From Filosporella fistucella (taxonomy: Eukaryota; Ascomycota; Leotiomycetes; Helotiales): 64,000 nt of DNA. Below the pieces are notes generated by a model. That model was not told where the DNA came from, made no database searches, and worked only from the letters and a program-made list of their open reading frames with translations. The stretch covers positions 1,860,001 to 1,924,000 of the forward strand of contig JAQJZZ010000001.1 in the NCBI GenBank assembly GCA_030077755.1, given 5' to 3'. The translations under genes were made by a program, and so were the position numbers. This document shows, piece by piece, positions 49,267-60,268 of the stretch. Every line of letters begins with the position of its first letter. The first letter of the stretch is position 1.

Positions 49267-49805
49267 ATGATAGTTTCTCTCTTCCCTCTCGCGGCTCTAG
49301 CAGCTATAGCTGCCTCCATGCCAACAGGCACCGACAACCCCTCTTTCTTCTACGAGCCCCTAACCATAAAATTCTCCGGGGGTCCAGCCTCCTACGAGCT
49401 CAAGTTCCCCGCAGATGGAAACACATATCCCACCAGTTTGTCCCCCATCCCCCTTCTCTCTTCCCCCTAACAAAAAGACAAACAGATAACCCCCTCTCTA
49501 TCTCCCTCATCTCCGGTTCCTCTCCCAGCGGCCATTTCGACTTCCTCCACTATTGCAATTTCCTCTACACCACGCCCCAATACGATCCCAAGAACCCGGT
49601 GTTGGTTCAACAGGGAAAAGATATAGCTGTTGGACCGCCACAACAGATCACAGGTGTTAATTGTCAGCCTACGCCTGGTGGAAGTAATACTTGTTTGCCG
49701 GTTTATGCTAGTTGTGAGTGGTGTGGGGGTGCGTGGGGAGGATGCTTTATAGGAAGTTGTTGTAGTGGGTATTGTGCTGGAACGAAGTGTAGGAGTACTA
49801 GTTAG
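49267..49805 (+). CDS. Small secreted cysteine-rich protein (candidate effector)
   Basis: Exons 49267-49435 and 49486-49805 flank a 50-nt intron (GTTTGT, branch CTAAC, acceptor ACAG), giving 162 residues. MIVSLFPLAALAAIAASMP is a clear signal peptide, so the product is predicted to be exported. The mature protein has about ten cysteines, most of them packed at the C-terminus in the order C-x6-C-x2-C-x5-C-x4-CC-x3-C-x4-C (ending GYCAGTKC), which resembles knottin-type disulfide frameworks. No enzyme motif is seen. Size, export signal and cysteine content fit an effector or antimicrobial peptide (inference). I do not recognise a named family. Confidence 0.8.
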
Positions 49806-50130
49806 GTGATTTAGTGGTTTTTGCAGAGGGAAGTAAGAGGGTAGTGTTTGTTGGACAGTGGTCTCGGTGTTTGAAGAGGAGGCGATGGGGGTTCGACTTT
49901 TTGTTCTAGTGGTAATGTTTATTTGGGTACCTGGTCAGAATACGATAGACGGGTAGATTTATGTATCTGTAATTTATATTTGTAATTTTCGCTCTATTAT
50001 ATGACCGAGCTCAAATCATCTGATATATAATCCCCTTCAACACCTATCAAAAACCACTTCATAAATCTCAAACCATCCCAACTGATCATCTTACTAGCCT
50101 GATCGTTTCATATAAACCCCACTATCACAA
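49806..50130. other. Intergenic, convergent 3' ends
   Basis: 325 bp between the secreted-protein gene (plus) and a HET gene (minus). It is AT-rich with no gene. Confidence 0.45.
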
Positions 50131-52743
50131 CTATATAAGCTCATACTCCCTCAACTCCGCTCCAAGATGCTCAAACGCCTCTGGAGTCCAATACCTATAC
50201 TTCCCCAAATAAACCTGCCACTTCGGCTTTGGTCCCTTGGGCACTGGTCTCGACATACTACTTCTTGCATCATGTTGACTCCCATGTTCTGTTTCTGGCT
50301 TTTCACCGTTTCCTCCGTCGTTGTCCAAACGTTCGCGCTCTTTGTCCTCGATGGGCTCGTCATGGATGTGGAGGGAATTGAGTGGTTGGGAGAGGATATC
50401 GGGGTCGCCGGGTGATGAGTGTTGGGAAGTGGATTCGGTGGTGTGGGTTGTGGTCTCTTCTGTGGGTTTGGCTTCTCCGTTTGGTAATGTTATACTTGGG
50501 TTGCCTAAGTCTGAGGTCTCGCTGATGGGATTAATTCCCTTCATCTTTGGCTCTGTATTCTCCTTGCTTGTTGATGCATCCTCTTTCTCGCTGAAGTTCC
50601 TTTCGCCTGCCTTCAGTGTGGTATCCACAAATGCATCCTGTTCGATCGGATCCGCTGCCCTTCCCTTCCCATTCCCATTATCGCCATCCCTCTCACTATC
50701 CACATTTCTACTCCTTTCACTCCCCCCATAGCTCGTCCTGCTTCCGCGGCTAACACTTCTATTCCTATAATCACTAGTCTCTGACTCGCTGTCCGTATCA
50801 TAATTGACCATATGTTCCAATCTAGGATCCTCCCATTGCGTGCTTTTATCCCTGATATCCACAAACGCCCTGGCGTATGAATTTGAATAAGAATCGTATT
50901 TCAAAACTCCCTGCCAATGCGCTGGTAAAGGTCCAATTAATACCTCTCCATGCATTATTCCTTCCATGTAGCAATCGCCCACGACCTGGAATTTCCCCTC
51001 TTGTTCTGTTGATTGTCTCAGAATGAGTGGACAACAACAGCCGAGTAGAACCACCACCTTATCACCTGGCTTCACGTTCTTGGCTCCTAAACCGATATGT
51101 CCTTCCTCGGTAGTGAAGAACGTTCTCTGCTGTGCGAACGCCGATACCATCTTTAAGAAGGTACTAGAGCCAGCTTCATAGCTATTGAAATGCTCCGAAT
51201 CTGGGTTCCGTAGCCAGCTTTTTAGATCTGAGACTGCACGAGGGAAATCAGGATAGTAATCATGATTTGGGACCCAAGAGTCGTAGAAGAATCCTCCGTT
51301 CAACACTCGCGTTAGTGCTTCAGCCATACTTCCACCAGATACGTAAGTGCCATTAATCGAGTCTTTGGGAGCGACTTTGCGAATCCATTTTATGAGATCG
51401 CCGATTGCTGGTCGGGATCGATCGTAGGGGAAGCTTTCAACTGATTTGACGGTCGCGGCGTGAGAACCTGTTGCTCTCAGGATGCCGTCTCCTAGATATT
51501 CGGCTCTCGATTGCGAAGCTGCTGCAGCACGGTAATTGATGACGATTGGTGGAAGGTTGCACTGTGACCAGTCTGGAACCCAGGTGGGAATCTCAGTTGG
51601 GTGGTCCATAAGATTACAGTTGATCATTATGTCGAGATTGTAATGATCTTCGAGGACTTTCAAAACAACGTCTTGATACACTTTTCCGTATGTGTCCTTG
51701 TAATTGGGCTTCAGAGTCACAAATTTATCTCTGTGATCAGACACGCCAATTAATGCGTACACTCTATCCCGAGGGTCTGAACATTTATGAGATTGAGTAT
51801 GTCGAATATGATCTCTGAAAGGCGCGAAGGAATCATCGCATAACTCGGCAAGAAGCTGTATCCGATCATCCATCTTTTCCTGTTTCGGTCCGAAGAGAGC
51901 TGTGTCCAATGATCCGGAGTGGATGTAGAAGACGCCTTTGTTAAAAACATCCCATGTCATCTCATCGAAACCACACATCATTACCGTCCGATCGTTGGAA
52001 AGTCGCACTTCCTGCCATACCCAGAGTCGCTCGAACCAAGGACGAGCAAAAAGGTGAAATAATGGTTCCCATGATTCCTGGTCCCTCGGCAAATCGCTCA
52101 CCAGAGAAGAAATCGAACCTTCAGGTGTCGCTTCTCGGTCCCCTCTCGGCCTCCTCACCCTCTCCATCGTGTAAGTAGCCCAATTGACATCAATTCCCGC
52201 TGCAATATGATGTAGTAAATCAATTGCCTTCCCACTCTGATTCGCCTCGTGTCCCAACCAAACGACAACTCTATCAGCCTGACTATACAATTCCCCCATC
52301 CTCTCCACCTGCCGACTTCTCTCCTCCAAATCATTTTGATTCACACATATAGCATCTATCCACAACACCCTCGGTTTATCCTTATACCTCAGGTAAGGAA
52401 GCGCAACCTCCAAATTCTGCGTAACAGCCAACTTCACATTCCCTTTCGCGCCAACATATACCTCTCCTACCAGCTCCTCTGACCCCCACGCATACGATAA
52501 CGCCTCGAAACTCGGACAGTCATGTTCTGTGAAACGCCGAGTATCGAGCAGTATTCTTACATCTGCTGTGAAGCTCTCAGAAGGCAGGATAGTCAGAAGT
52601 CTGATCTCGCGCTCTTCGTCGTTGAGAGGGCTGTATTGATATGTTGTTGAGGGTTTAGAGGAGGAAGAGGAGAGTTTCGAGGAGAGACGGTGGAGTTTGC
52701 GGCGCAGACCGAGTCCGGTTTGGAAGCGCTCGCGAGGAGCCAT
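50131..52743 (-). CDS. HET-domain protein (870 aa)
   Basis: A single exon starting MAPRERFQTGLGLRRKLHRL. The heterokaryon-incompatibility (HET) domain spans about residues 70-270, with FEALSYAWGSEE, LWIDAICVNQNDLEERSRQV, RVVVWLGHE and WFERLWVWQEVRLS. HET domains trigger cell death after fusion of unlike fungal strains and are TIR-like in fold. A helical middle region follows, with DPRDRVYALIGVSD. Near residue 540-600 is the usual closing segment, GDKVVVLLGCCCPLILR and YMEGIMHGE. The last 230 residues are Ser/Glu/Asp-rich and disordered, longer than in most relatives. It is intact and first of four HET genes over 14 kb. The upstream spacer is 1.2 kb. Confidence 0.92.
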   Translation of the reverse strand: MAPRERFQTGLGLRRKLHRLSSKLSSSSSKPSTTYQYSPLNDEEREIRLLTILPSESFTADVRILLDTRRFTEHDCPSFEALSYAWGSEELVGEVYVGAKGNVKLAVTQNLEVALPYLRYKDKPRVLWIDAICVNQNDLEERSRQVERMGELYSQADRVVVWLGHEANQSGKAIDLLHHIAAGIDVNWATYTMERVRRPRGDREATPEGSISSLVSDLPRDQESWEPLFHLFARPWFERLWVWQEVRLSNDRTVMMCGFDEMTWDVFNKGVFYIHSGSLDTALFGPKQEKMDDRIQLLAELCDDSFAPFRDHIRHTQSHKCSDPRDRVYALIGVSDHRDKFVTLKPNYKDTYGKVYQDVVLKVLEDHYNLDIMINCNLMDHPTEIPTWVPDWSQCNLPPIVINYRAAAASQSRAEYLGDGILRATGSHAATVKSVESFPYDRSRPAIGDLIKWIRKVAPKDSINGTYVSGGSMAEALTRVLNGGFFYDSWVPNHDYYPDFPRAVSDLKSWLRNPDSEHFNSYEAGSSTFLKMVSAFAQQRTFFTTEEGHIGLGAKNVKPGDKVVVLLGCCCPLILRQSTEQEGKFQVVGDCYMEGIMHGEVLIGPLPAHWQGVLKYDSYSNSYARAFVDIRDKSTQWEDPRLEHMVNYDTDSESETSDYRNRSVSRGSRTSYGGSERSRNVDSERDGDNGNGKGRAADPIEQDAFVDTTLKAGERNFSEKEDASTSKENTEPKMKGINPISETSDLGNPSITLPNGEAKPTEETTTHTTESTSQHSSPGDPDILSQPLNSLHIHDEPIEDKERERLDNDGGNGEKPETEHGSQHDARSSMSRPVPKGPKPKWQVYLGKYRYWTPEAFEHLGAELREYELI

Positions 52744-53961
52744 GATGCATTGAGTTTGCGGATACGAGTGGAGCTTTGAGTTTCGTGTATATATTGACTT
52801 TTGTCTGTGCTGTTATGTGTTTCAATTCTGGTGTTGAAAAAGCTGCGAAGGTTCGTGAGGTAAGACAAAATATAGCGGGGTGCAGACAGGGCTGAGAGAA
52901 AGGTGGTATTTAAAGTGGGAGATTATCTTATCTCAATCTAACTCTGCTTGTCGAACGTTGCGTGGGCTTAGAGACCGGACAGCAACCACACCGATTTCCG
53001 GTGTGTGGCTTGGTATTGATTTCACACTATGGAATTGGTTTGTGAACATCTTGGAGGAGAAGAAAGTGCTGATATAGGTTGCAGGTCCAGAAGGGGGTGG
53101 AGGCTGTGCTAGTTCTTGGAGCTTGGGGCTCACCGAAGCGGCGAGAGGATTTTGGAGAGGCGGGTTTAGCGGGAACTTCATGGTGTGTGAATAAGGATAG
53201 GGGTTGCTGCTAGAAGCGGGAAAGAAGTGGTGAGTAAAACAAGGGGTAGCGAGGCTGCACGTGATGTCTGATTTAAATTCTCCTCCAAGCCATCGACTTC
53301 TGTTCTTCCATGAGTGGATTTTGCTGATGAATTTGGTTGCATATATGGTGATTCAGTGCATCTTTCGGAGCACCTCATGATGAAAATATTTTGTGCTTCG
53401 CTCTCTCCACACCATCTTCGCAAAGGGCATTTGGGGGCCATGCATCTTGTGATATTTGAGCGAATCATAATCCTATAAGTTAGTGTATTGGTTCTAGATT
53501 TCCGACAACCGAAAGTCCGGTGCTGCGGCTGAGATGTCAACCAATGCCAAATTGGCTGAGAGGATTATTTTAGAATACATATCTTTAAAGCAGCAGCTTA
53601 GCGGGATTAAATCAAATTACCATCCACCACAAGACGGACGGGAGGCTCGTTCCGGGTCGGTGTGCTGCTGTTAGCAGCACCGTTTGGTAAGACCTCAGCC
53701 TGAGAAAATTGTCAAACATCCTTCATGTACTCCGTATTGTGCTTTCGAAAGGCACTCCGGGTTCCTATTGGTCTTTAACAATTATAATTCAAGGCTAGTG
53801 TCTTTCTCTACGTATAATTAATGTCAGCAAGGAGCACTTCTCTATTATCGCGATAATTCCACAAATTTGCATATTCAGGGTTGTCCAACTTACGAGGTCA
53901 CATGACCAACCAGAAGCCAGAGAAATCGCATATCTTCAGGCTTGCATCCTTTTGCTGTTTA
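52744..53961. other. Intergenic between two HET genes
   Basis: About 1.2 kb. A small minus-strand frame (described separately) lies at 52933-53181. The rest, including an AT-rich part near 53.7-53.9 kb, shows no gene. Confidence 0.4.
52933..53181 (-). CDS. Possible small hypothetical protein (82 aa)
   Basis: An ATG-started frame, MKFPLNPPLQNPLAASVSPK..., with a Pro-rich centre (PPPPSGPATYISTFFSSK). The first 50 residues look more protein-like than neighbouring shadow frames, but no domain or homologue is recognised and no introns are needed. It may be a real short gene or chance. Confidence 0.25.
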   Translation of the reverse strand: MKFPLNPPLQNPLAASVSPKLQELAQPPPPSGPATYISTFFSSKMFTNQFHSVKSIPSHTPEIGVVAVRSLSPRNVRQAELD

Positions 53962-56016
53962 TTAGCAGAGTCTAATGTCCTTGAGATCGCCATCAGGACC
54001 GCCCCAGGCTCTGATAGCATCGCCCGTCATGATTCCATGAATGTAACATTCGCCAATCAACGAATATCCACCAAAGTTGTCTCCGCATTTCTCCTTTTCG
54101 CGGATAATGAAAGGTACGTCAGCTCCTAAGAGAATGGCCACTGGGTCTCCTTCCTCTATTATGCTTGGTCCAACACCAAAGAATCCCGCTTTAGTGATAA
54201 AAAAGCTTCGTCCATGACAAGCACTCCCTGCAGCTTCAGCAAATCTCTTGGCGTCGCCACCTCTTGCTTCCTCCTCGAGGTCAGCCATCCTGACGAGTAT
54301 ATCATAAGAAGGCTTGTCTCTATTTTGGCGTTGAAAGAATTCAAGTTGATAAGCAGCAAAATCGTTGTCGGGGTTATAACCATCACGGGGAGCATCTTGT
54401 GTACCCATGGTTCTGCCCGCTGTCCACGTTTTCCTGTACGCTTTCATGCGATCTGGATCTTGCATCATAGGCACACCGGGAACGTAAAGTCTAGGATAGT
54501 CTACGATAGGGAACTTGGCAACTCCGCATGTTTTGGACATACTCCACACTGGGCTCGTTTTGGAGGTGTCGGTAAAGTCTTCTCGTTTCAATGGAATCGT
54601 GTGAGTTCCAACACGGTCGAAGAAGAGTCCTCGCAAGGTGAGAGAGCTTAGATCTGAGGATAGGGTAATGATTGGGCGCCTGTTTGCGGCAGCGAAATGG
54701 TCGCTGTTTACTCCACCCAGTACAGACAAGTTTGTAGGGCGATCCCAACGAGGGACCCAGGAAGGGAAGCTGGGACCCGTTGGTGGAAGAGCAGCATCAT
54801 GTTGAACAAAGGATAGAATCTCAAGAGATTGAGTTCTCGTGATCATTTGCTTAGCAAAATCAAGGTACACATCCACCACAGAAAGATTGTAGTTTGGGAT
54901 GATGAAAGAGTTTCCTGGCCAATACCTGGGAGCTTGGGAATGAGGCCCAGGATTTTGGAGCATTCGTTTAGCCATTACGGTGTCTGGGGAAGGAGGGCGG
55001 GGAGGATGTTTTCCAATATAATCGAGACTTGCAGATGCCCAAGTAGTGCCAGTAGGTGCGAGAATCACGCTTAAGGTTCTCCATTTGATCTCTTCATTCG
55101 CCACAGCTACGTGCGGTGGCTGGTCCTTGCCGGTATATGGATAGTCGCTTGTAGACTCCCGTGCACTCGGGTGCGAGATAAAAGCATACACCTTGTCTCG
55201 GGAATCAGTTGCAAGATTGAGTCGAGCTCGGTGGATGATATCATATAGTCGCTGAGAGCCAGGCTGGGGAAGGTATGTCTGGTAGAGGTTTGCAGCGCGT
55301 ACGAATTCTTCCAATTGACCCAGTGTATATATTATGTGTCGGAAATACTTGAGGCAAGCCATAGCAATAAGTCCGATCTTGTTGAAATCGATCATTGATT
55401 TCCCCCAGATTGCGGTTGGACGGTTCGTGAGCCCTACTTCTTGTATTACCCAAGTCCTGGTGAAGTATTCCCTTTTGAAAAGAAGAGATAGACTAGTGAT
55501 CATAGATGCCGGGTCATCCCCCAAAGGAGACCCTTGGAGTCGTTGCAGATCACCAATCCCTTCCTCGACGGAGACCTCAATCCAATCCATTACTGTTTCG
55601 ATCTTCGGGAATAAAGATGAAGCAACATCTTCCTCATCTGGACCAAGCCAAATAACCACATCTTTGGCATAGGCGTAAATGTCTTTCATCAATGCAACTT
55701 GGTGATTTTTTTCCTCCACACTTTGCTGATCGATACACAACGCATCAACCCAAAGGTATCTTGAGCCTGACCTTGGCTGTAGATGCTGGAGTGCCTCTGC
55801 GAGATTCTTTGTAATTTCTGCCTCGCTTCCATTGCATTTTATCTCAGCATGGACAGATCCAGAGCCCCATACGTACGAAAGTGCCGAGTAATGAGGATCT
55901 TTATCGAGGTCAATGTTGATGAGATCTCCTTTAAGATCATCTCCCTCTCCTCCAGCAAGGTTTAGTACTCGAATGCTTCTTCCCAGTGGGAGAGGGGCGT
56001 ATCGAAAGCGCTTCAT
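53962..56016 (-). CDS. HET-domain protein (684 aa)
   Basis: A single exon starting MKRFRYAPLPLGRSIRVLNL. The HET domain covers about residues 40-200 with the motifs YSALSYVWGSGS, YLWVDALCIDQQSVEEKNHQ, DVVIWLGPDEED and the later TRTWVIQEVGLTNRP. The middle has DSRDKVYAFISHPS. The C-terminus carries the usual segment FFGVGPSIIEEGDPVAILLG and YIHGIMTGDAI, after which it stops; unlike its neighbour it has no long acidic tail. All landmarks are intact, so it is likely functional in vegetative incompatibility or a related self/non-self response. Its allele specificity cannot be read from sequence. Confidence 0.92.
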   Translation of the reverse strand: MKRFRYAPLPLGRSIRVLNLAGGEGDDLKGDLINIDLDKDPHYSALSYVWGSGSVHAEIKCNGSEAEITKNLAEALQHLQPRSGSRYLWVDALCIDQQSVEEKNHQVALMKDIYAYAKDVVIWLGPDEEDVASSLFPKIETVMDWIEVSVEEGIGDLQRLQGSPLGDDPASMITSLSLLFKREYFTRTWVIQEVGLTNRPTAIWGKSMIDFNKIGLIAMACLKYFRHIIYTLGQLEEFVRAANLYQTYLPQPGSQRLYDIIHRARLNLATDSRDKVYAFISHPSARESTSDYPYTGKDQPPHVAVANEEIKWRTLSVILAPTGTTWASASLDYIGKHPPRPPSPDTVMAKRMLQNPGPHSQAPRYWPGNSFIIPNYNLSVVDVYLDFAKQMITRTQSLEILSFVQHDAALPPTGPSFPSWVPRWDRPTNLSVLGGVNSDHFAAANRRPIITLSSDLSSLTLRGLFFDRVGTHTIPLKREDFTDTSKTSPVWSMSKTCGVAKFPIVDYPRLYVPGVPMMQDPDRMKAYRKTWTAGRTMGTQDAPRDGYNPDNDFAAYQLEFFQRQNRDKPSYDILVRMADLEEEARGGDAKRFAEAAGSACHGRSFFITKAGFFGVGPSIIEEGDPVAILLGADVPFIIREKEKCGDNFGGYSLIGECYIHGIMTGDAIRAWGGPDGDLKDIRLC

Positions 56017-56815
56017 GCTTCATATATACCACGTCAATGAGACTTGTTTGAATTAGGGGCTATCCGAGAATATGCACCGTCCTGGGAAGTTGGGATTTTT
56101 GGAGGTGTTCGGAAACGTGAATATGTTCAGTGTTCAGCTCATCACGTGAGTAAGTCTGATATCCTGTTGCACCGCCAAAGGGCATTAGGGCTCAGCCGAT
56201 ATTGTAACCATAAGTATCATACGATATAAATCCATGATTAGAACCGGTCTTTGCACAGTAAGCCACCAATCAAAGTATAAAATGGTACCTTTATTGACAT
56301 CTTATATCATCCTCTTTTTAGTGTGACACTTTGTCATCCATTTACAAAAGAAGCTTGCTTACCTACTTTCGTTTAAGGCATTTGATTCTCCATCAAATAT
56401 GACATTAAACTACTTTATGACCGTCGGTCCTTCTTCTCCTTCGACTTTATCTTCTAAGACATTATGCATTGCAAGTAAACGATGAGGTTTCCACTATGAG
56501 CGAGTATTTTGATCCATGCAACACTTAATCTCGCTGTAGCTAGATAGTGTGCAGACGATTTAGCATCTTCTTTATGATAACATATTCTAAATTCATAATG
56601 AAGGAAAATCAAATTGATGTGCTATCATAAAATCTTTATGGTGTTTCATGGTGCCTTAATAGCGGGGTAACCATTACCCCGCACTTGGCCTGGTTTACTT
56701 GTAGTTCTTGATTCGAAGCTGAATAAAGCTATATTTTATATCAAAGTCAAATCATCTAAATCAAGGTTTTCTTGACTTAAACACCACATCTTCCATTATA
56801 CTACACCCCGATGTA
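56017..56815. other. Intergenic between HET genes
   Basis: 799 bp, AT-rich from about 56.2 kb. No gene, tRNA or obvious repeat is seen. Confidence 0.45.
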
Positions 56816-59313
56816 TCAAACTAAAGTAAGTTCATCGATCTTGCTAGATGTTTCCCAAACAGATTTGGAGAACGGTTCACCACCCTTTTCATAAATTGTT
56901 GCTACTCCAACCCTTTTCCATGTTGACACCGAGTCCACCATTACACGTTCAACAACGAGACCCGAAGGCCGCCCTCTTTCTTTGACGTGCATATAGAATA
57001 ACGGCCGGCCCGATGTTGTCAAATTGTCTTTGTCGTCCATATCAAGTCTTGCCTCTCCGACTTTGGTGCAGTCACCGTTGCCGATGGCATCGAGTCGGCC
57101 ATCCAATGAGAGATAACGATGTGGAATGCCAGTTTCCTCTAAATCCTCGGGGGTCTGATAATTGAAAACATCATAGGGGAAATTCCCTCTCGATCCATAA
57201 AGCCACCGGTCGTCGTGATCGCATTCAATCATAAAAGCGATCGGGATGAGCAGTGCCTTGACCTTCAAGAATCTATTCGCTAGTCCATCGCCTGAGCCCA
57301 TGCTAAGCACCTCAAGATATTCTCGATGATTACCTGAGTCTGCCCTAAAAGTTGCTACATCCCAGCCAAGGCGGCAATCTATGTATGCCCATGACCAAGT
57401 TGGAGCTCGAGAGTATGCTGGACGTGACACTGGTCCATCTCGGACTTGCCAGAGAAGACCATGCTGTATCATCTGCTCCCACATGCCGGCGAAAGGGATA
57501 TAAGTAAACGATTCTTGTCGTACCATTTCAGAAGCTACACTTTCAATCGCCGTCAGCTTGTCAAAGTCCTTCGTAAGTTTTCTCTGGGAATATTCCGTGA
57601 CTGTGCGTATCCAAGTACTATAAAGATTCATCTCAATGGTGGACCTCTCTCTGTCATTCATCTGAATATGATTCCTGGGCCATAGATCGAAGTTTCGATA
57701 TGGTGGTAACTTTTCATTCTCTTCCGATAGACGATGTCTTCGACATTCGAAATAGAGCTTATTCTTGCAAAAGTGAAGCATTCTTGTTGCCAGTTTGCGC
57801 TCCTGCATTGTCCAACCTCGTGTATTCCACAAGCTGGCTTCTACATCACCGTGCCATGTTCCAGATTCTACATCGTCCTGTGCAGCAATAATCATGTAAC
57901 ACCACACTGGAGAGTCCTCGAGCGAGTATTTTACTTTTACAGCGGGTACTGAGAACAAATCTCTGTTCAAAAACCCATCATGTGTGGAAGTCGCCGAGGT
58001 CCTGCGCTGATTAGCTTCAACCTCCATATTTAGATTCTGGATCATACGCAACAATGGTTATCTCTGCATGGCTATAAACCAAATGCATTGTTTTGGCCTC
58101 TTTGCCCCAGTCGGCTGAATCATCTTGAACGATACAGAGAGAATCTATCCAAAGGTATTGAAGGTTGAGCGAACGCACAACTTCGATAGCATTGACAAAA
58201 TTCTTCGGAAGCTTCCCCAACTGTATACTATCTCTAAGGTCCGCATAATTGGACTTTAATGTACGCAACGGAGGATAGTTGTTCATATCTCCCCACATAT
58301 GGCTGAGTGCCGCATACCGTGCCTCACTTTCTACCTCGTGATTTTCGACCAGACGAGGAGGGATTGATCCGTCTGAGGGTCCGCAATCTAGTAACCGTCC
58401 GGGAATGAAATGGCCATCGTAGAATTTGCACTCTTGATGGCAGTCTTTGCAGTCAGAAATCCATTTTGTGACCAGCTCTATGTTGTCTTCTGACAAGCTG
58501 TGGTGGCTTGGCATCTGTCTCCTCGAAAAGTCAGAAACACTATTGAGGTCTTTCGAACTGTCAGCGCCGACCATTATTCGACTTCAACTATCACCGACCT
58601 CGAATATCAAATACTTTGAAACCAATGATTCTTCCAATATCTCCATATCCATCATTGCCATGGTCTGGTGTGGTGGCTGGCCCAAACTCCAAGCCCAAAG
58701 ACACCACAGCGCCTCGTCCATTCCCATCAGTCGGAGAGTGCGAATCAAGTCTGAAAGTGACCTTATGGATTTTCACTTTCCCATCCCATGGGGTCGCTAG
58801 TAAATCATCCCATAACCCATCTCCTTCTCTCAAAGGTCCTACTCCCCATTCTTCCATCGGTCTGGCCGCCCAAGCATTCCGGATCGTCTTTCTGAAGAAT
58901 CTGCACAACTCGCAGCCATCTTTGGCGCTAGATTTGAGTGATGGGAAGTTTGGATACTGATCTATTCTTTCATATTTGATCTTGATAAGGCCACCAACCG
59001 CTTTCCGTTTGTCTGGAATTATGTGCGCGCAGTCTTCACACGGCTGACTTGATGGCTGAGCAGATATGTTGGCAAGATTAGAACGAGGTGATATTGGTTT
59101 TATCAACGCTCTGTAGGTGAGATTAGATGAAGCGTCCATAGTAAATTTTGCACTGCTTCTATTGTCTGCAATTTGTTCCAGCAAAAGCAAGGATGCTATA
59201 AATTTATCCGCTGCGCCTGCATCAATAATTCGGGTGGCTTTCTGTGTCAGGACTGGCTGCGAAAGCACTTCCATGTTATTCGTTCGTTGGCGAGAAGAAA
59301 GACGGAGGTTCAC
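56816..59313 (-). CDS. HET-domain protein with Cys-rich N-terminus
   Basis: Three coding blocks: 59313 to about 58609, about 58570-58048 and 58001-56816. They give roughly 800 residues. The second intron (58002-58047, GTATGA, branch CTAAT, acceptor GCAG) is clear. The first junction near 58575-58610 is uncertain because the best intron is only about 37 nt. A start at 59139 (MDASSNLTYRALI) is equally possible. The N-terminal CEDCAHII and GCELCRFFRKTI segments are the usual prelude in long HET proteins. The HET domain has YAALSHMWGDMN, LQYLWIDSLCIVQDD, DWGKEAKTMHLVYSHAEIT and LWNTRGWTMQERKLATRMLHF. PTWSWAYIDC and a beta-rich C-terminus follow. The role is presumably self/non-self recognition. 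Confidence 0.85.
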
Positions 59314-59616
59314 TATGACACTGTGTAGGATCTTATCACGAGGTTTGAAATGCTTCGTTCTTTCATTTTATTTTTCATTTTACTTGTCTTTTGGCTCCAG
59401 ATCATGAAGTTACTGGACTGTCACACGGCGCTGGCAACCCCAGACGAAGGTGTGAAGTAGCCTGAGAACTGACTTGTTGGCCCCGAAAGTCGCCTACAAT
59501 TAGCGAAGGGCATTCATTTTTCAGTGCATTGCACCCTAAGTCCACGCACTTCAGCGTTCAGGGCAAAAGATCAACAAATCCAGAACCCTTCCCAAACAAC
59601 TGACGATAATCGAAGC
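59314..59616. other. Short intergenic spacer
   Basis: 303 bp between a HET gene and the end of an RNase-like remnant. Nothing recognisable. Confidence 0.4.
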
Positions 59617-60268
59617 TCAAGCACATTTGAGAAAGTCTCTCGTCGGCCCATGGCGCATGACACCGCAGAATCGGAGCTGATATACGTCCCCACCGCCCTT
59701 CTTTGGTCCTGCGGAAATCTTGTAATCCCAAACAACGCTATCAGGAATACCTGCAGCATCTTCACCTACGTATGTAGAACCATCGAGTTTAAGAGGGAAT
59801 TCTTGCTTGTCGCACCACACTCGAAAGGGATATTCTCCTTATTGGAGAATAAATGAGGGTATTTGTCTTGAAATACTGGATAATATCGGCAGTACTAGCT
59901 GCTACAGAGGTGGTACTTACTGATTCCAACTGTGTCTCCACTTACAGATAATTTTACACCTGCCACCATGGCGGCATACACATGGGAACGAGTGTACTCG
60001 CGCACAGCATGGACTCTGGTTGCAGGGGGGGCATTATTAGTCGCTGGGTATTGACCTTTGTTGCATTCCTCCCAATAGCGGTTGAGGTTGGTTTGGGCTC
60101 AATGTCATGAGCATTTCGGACCAAGTGTTTGACCCCCGTGGCTTCAAGATTGCGGTCATTGATGTGGAACTTAGATGGGTTGAATGCGTCAAATTCCGGT
60201 ACTAGCTGAGGTAAGGCAACAATGATATCGACCCAAAAGAGGATCACTGATGTTGTCAGAAGTTTCAA
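59617..60268 (-). pseudogene. Secreted RNase-like (T1/N1-type) protein gene, probably disrupted
   Basis: The first frame (60268 downwards) starts with a signal peptide, MKLLTTSVILFWVDIIVALP. Further downstream, a different frame carries YWEECNKGQYP and EYTRSHVYAAMVAGVKL, and the last frame (ending 59617) carries EYPFRVWCDKQEFPLKLDG, YVGEDAAGIPDSVVWDY and FCGVMRHGPTRDFLKC. The paired cysteines, the YPF...C...EFPL block and the FCGVMxH...DFLKC end resemble small secreted fungal ribonuclease-like proteins. The segments do not join cleanly: a frame change lies near 60085, and a TAA at 59839-59841 precedes the last block with no acceptor restoring it well. A GTAAGT donor near 59935 hints at one true intron. 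The gene is either a decaying copy or has an unusual exon structure. Confidence 0.5.
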
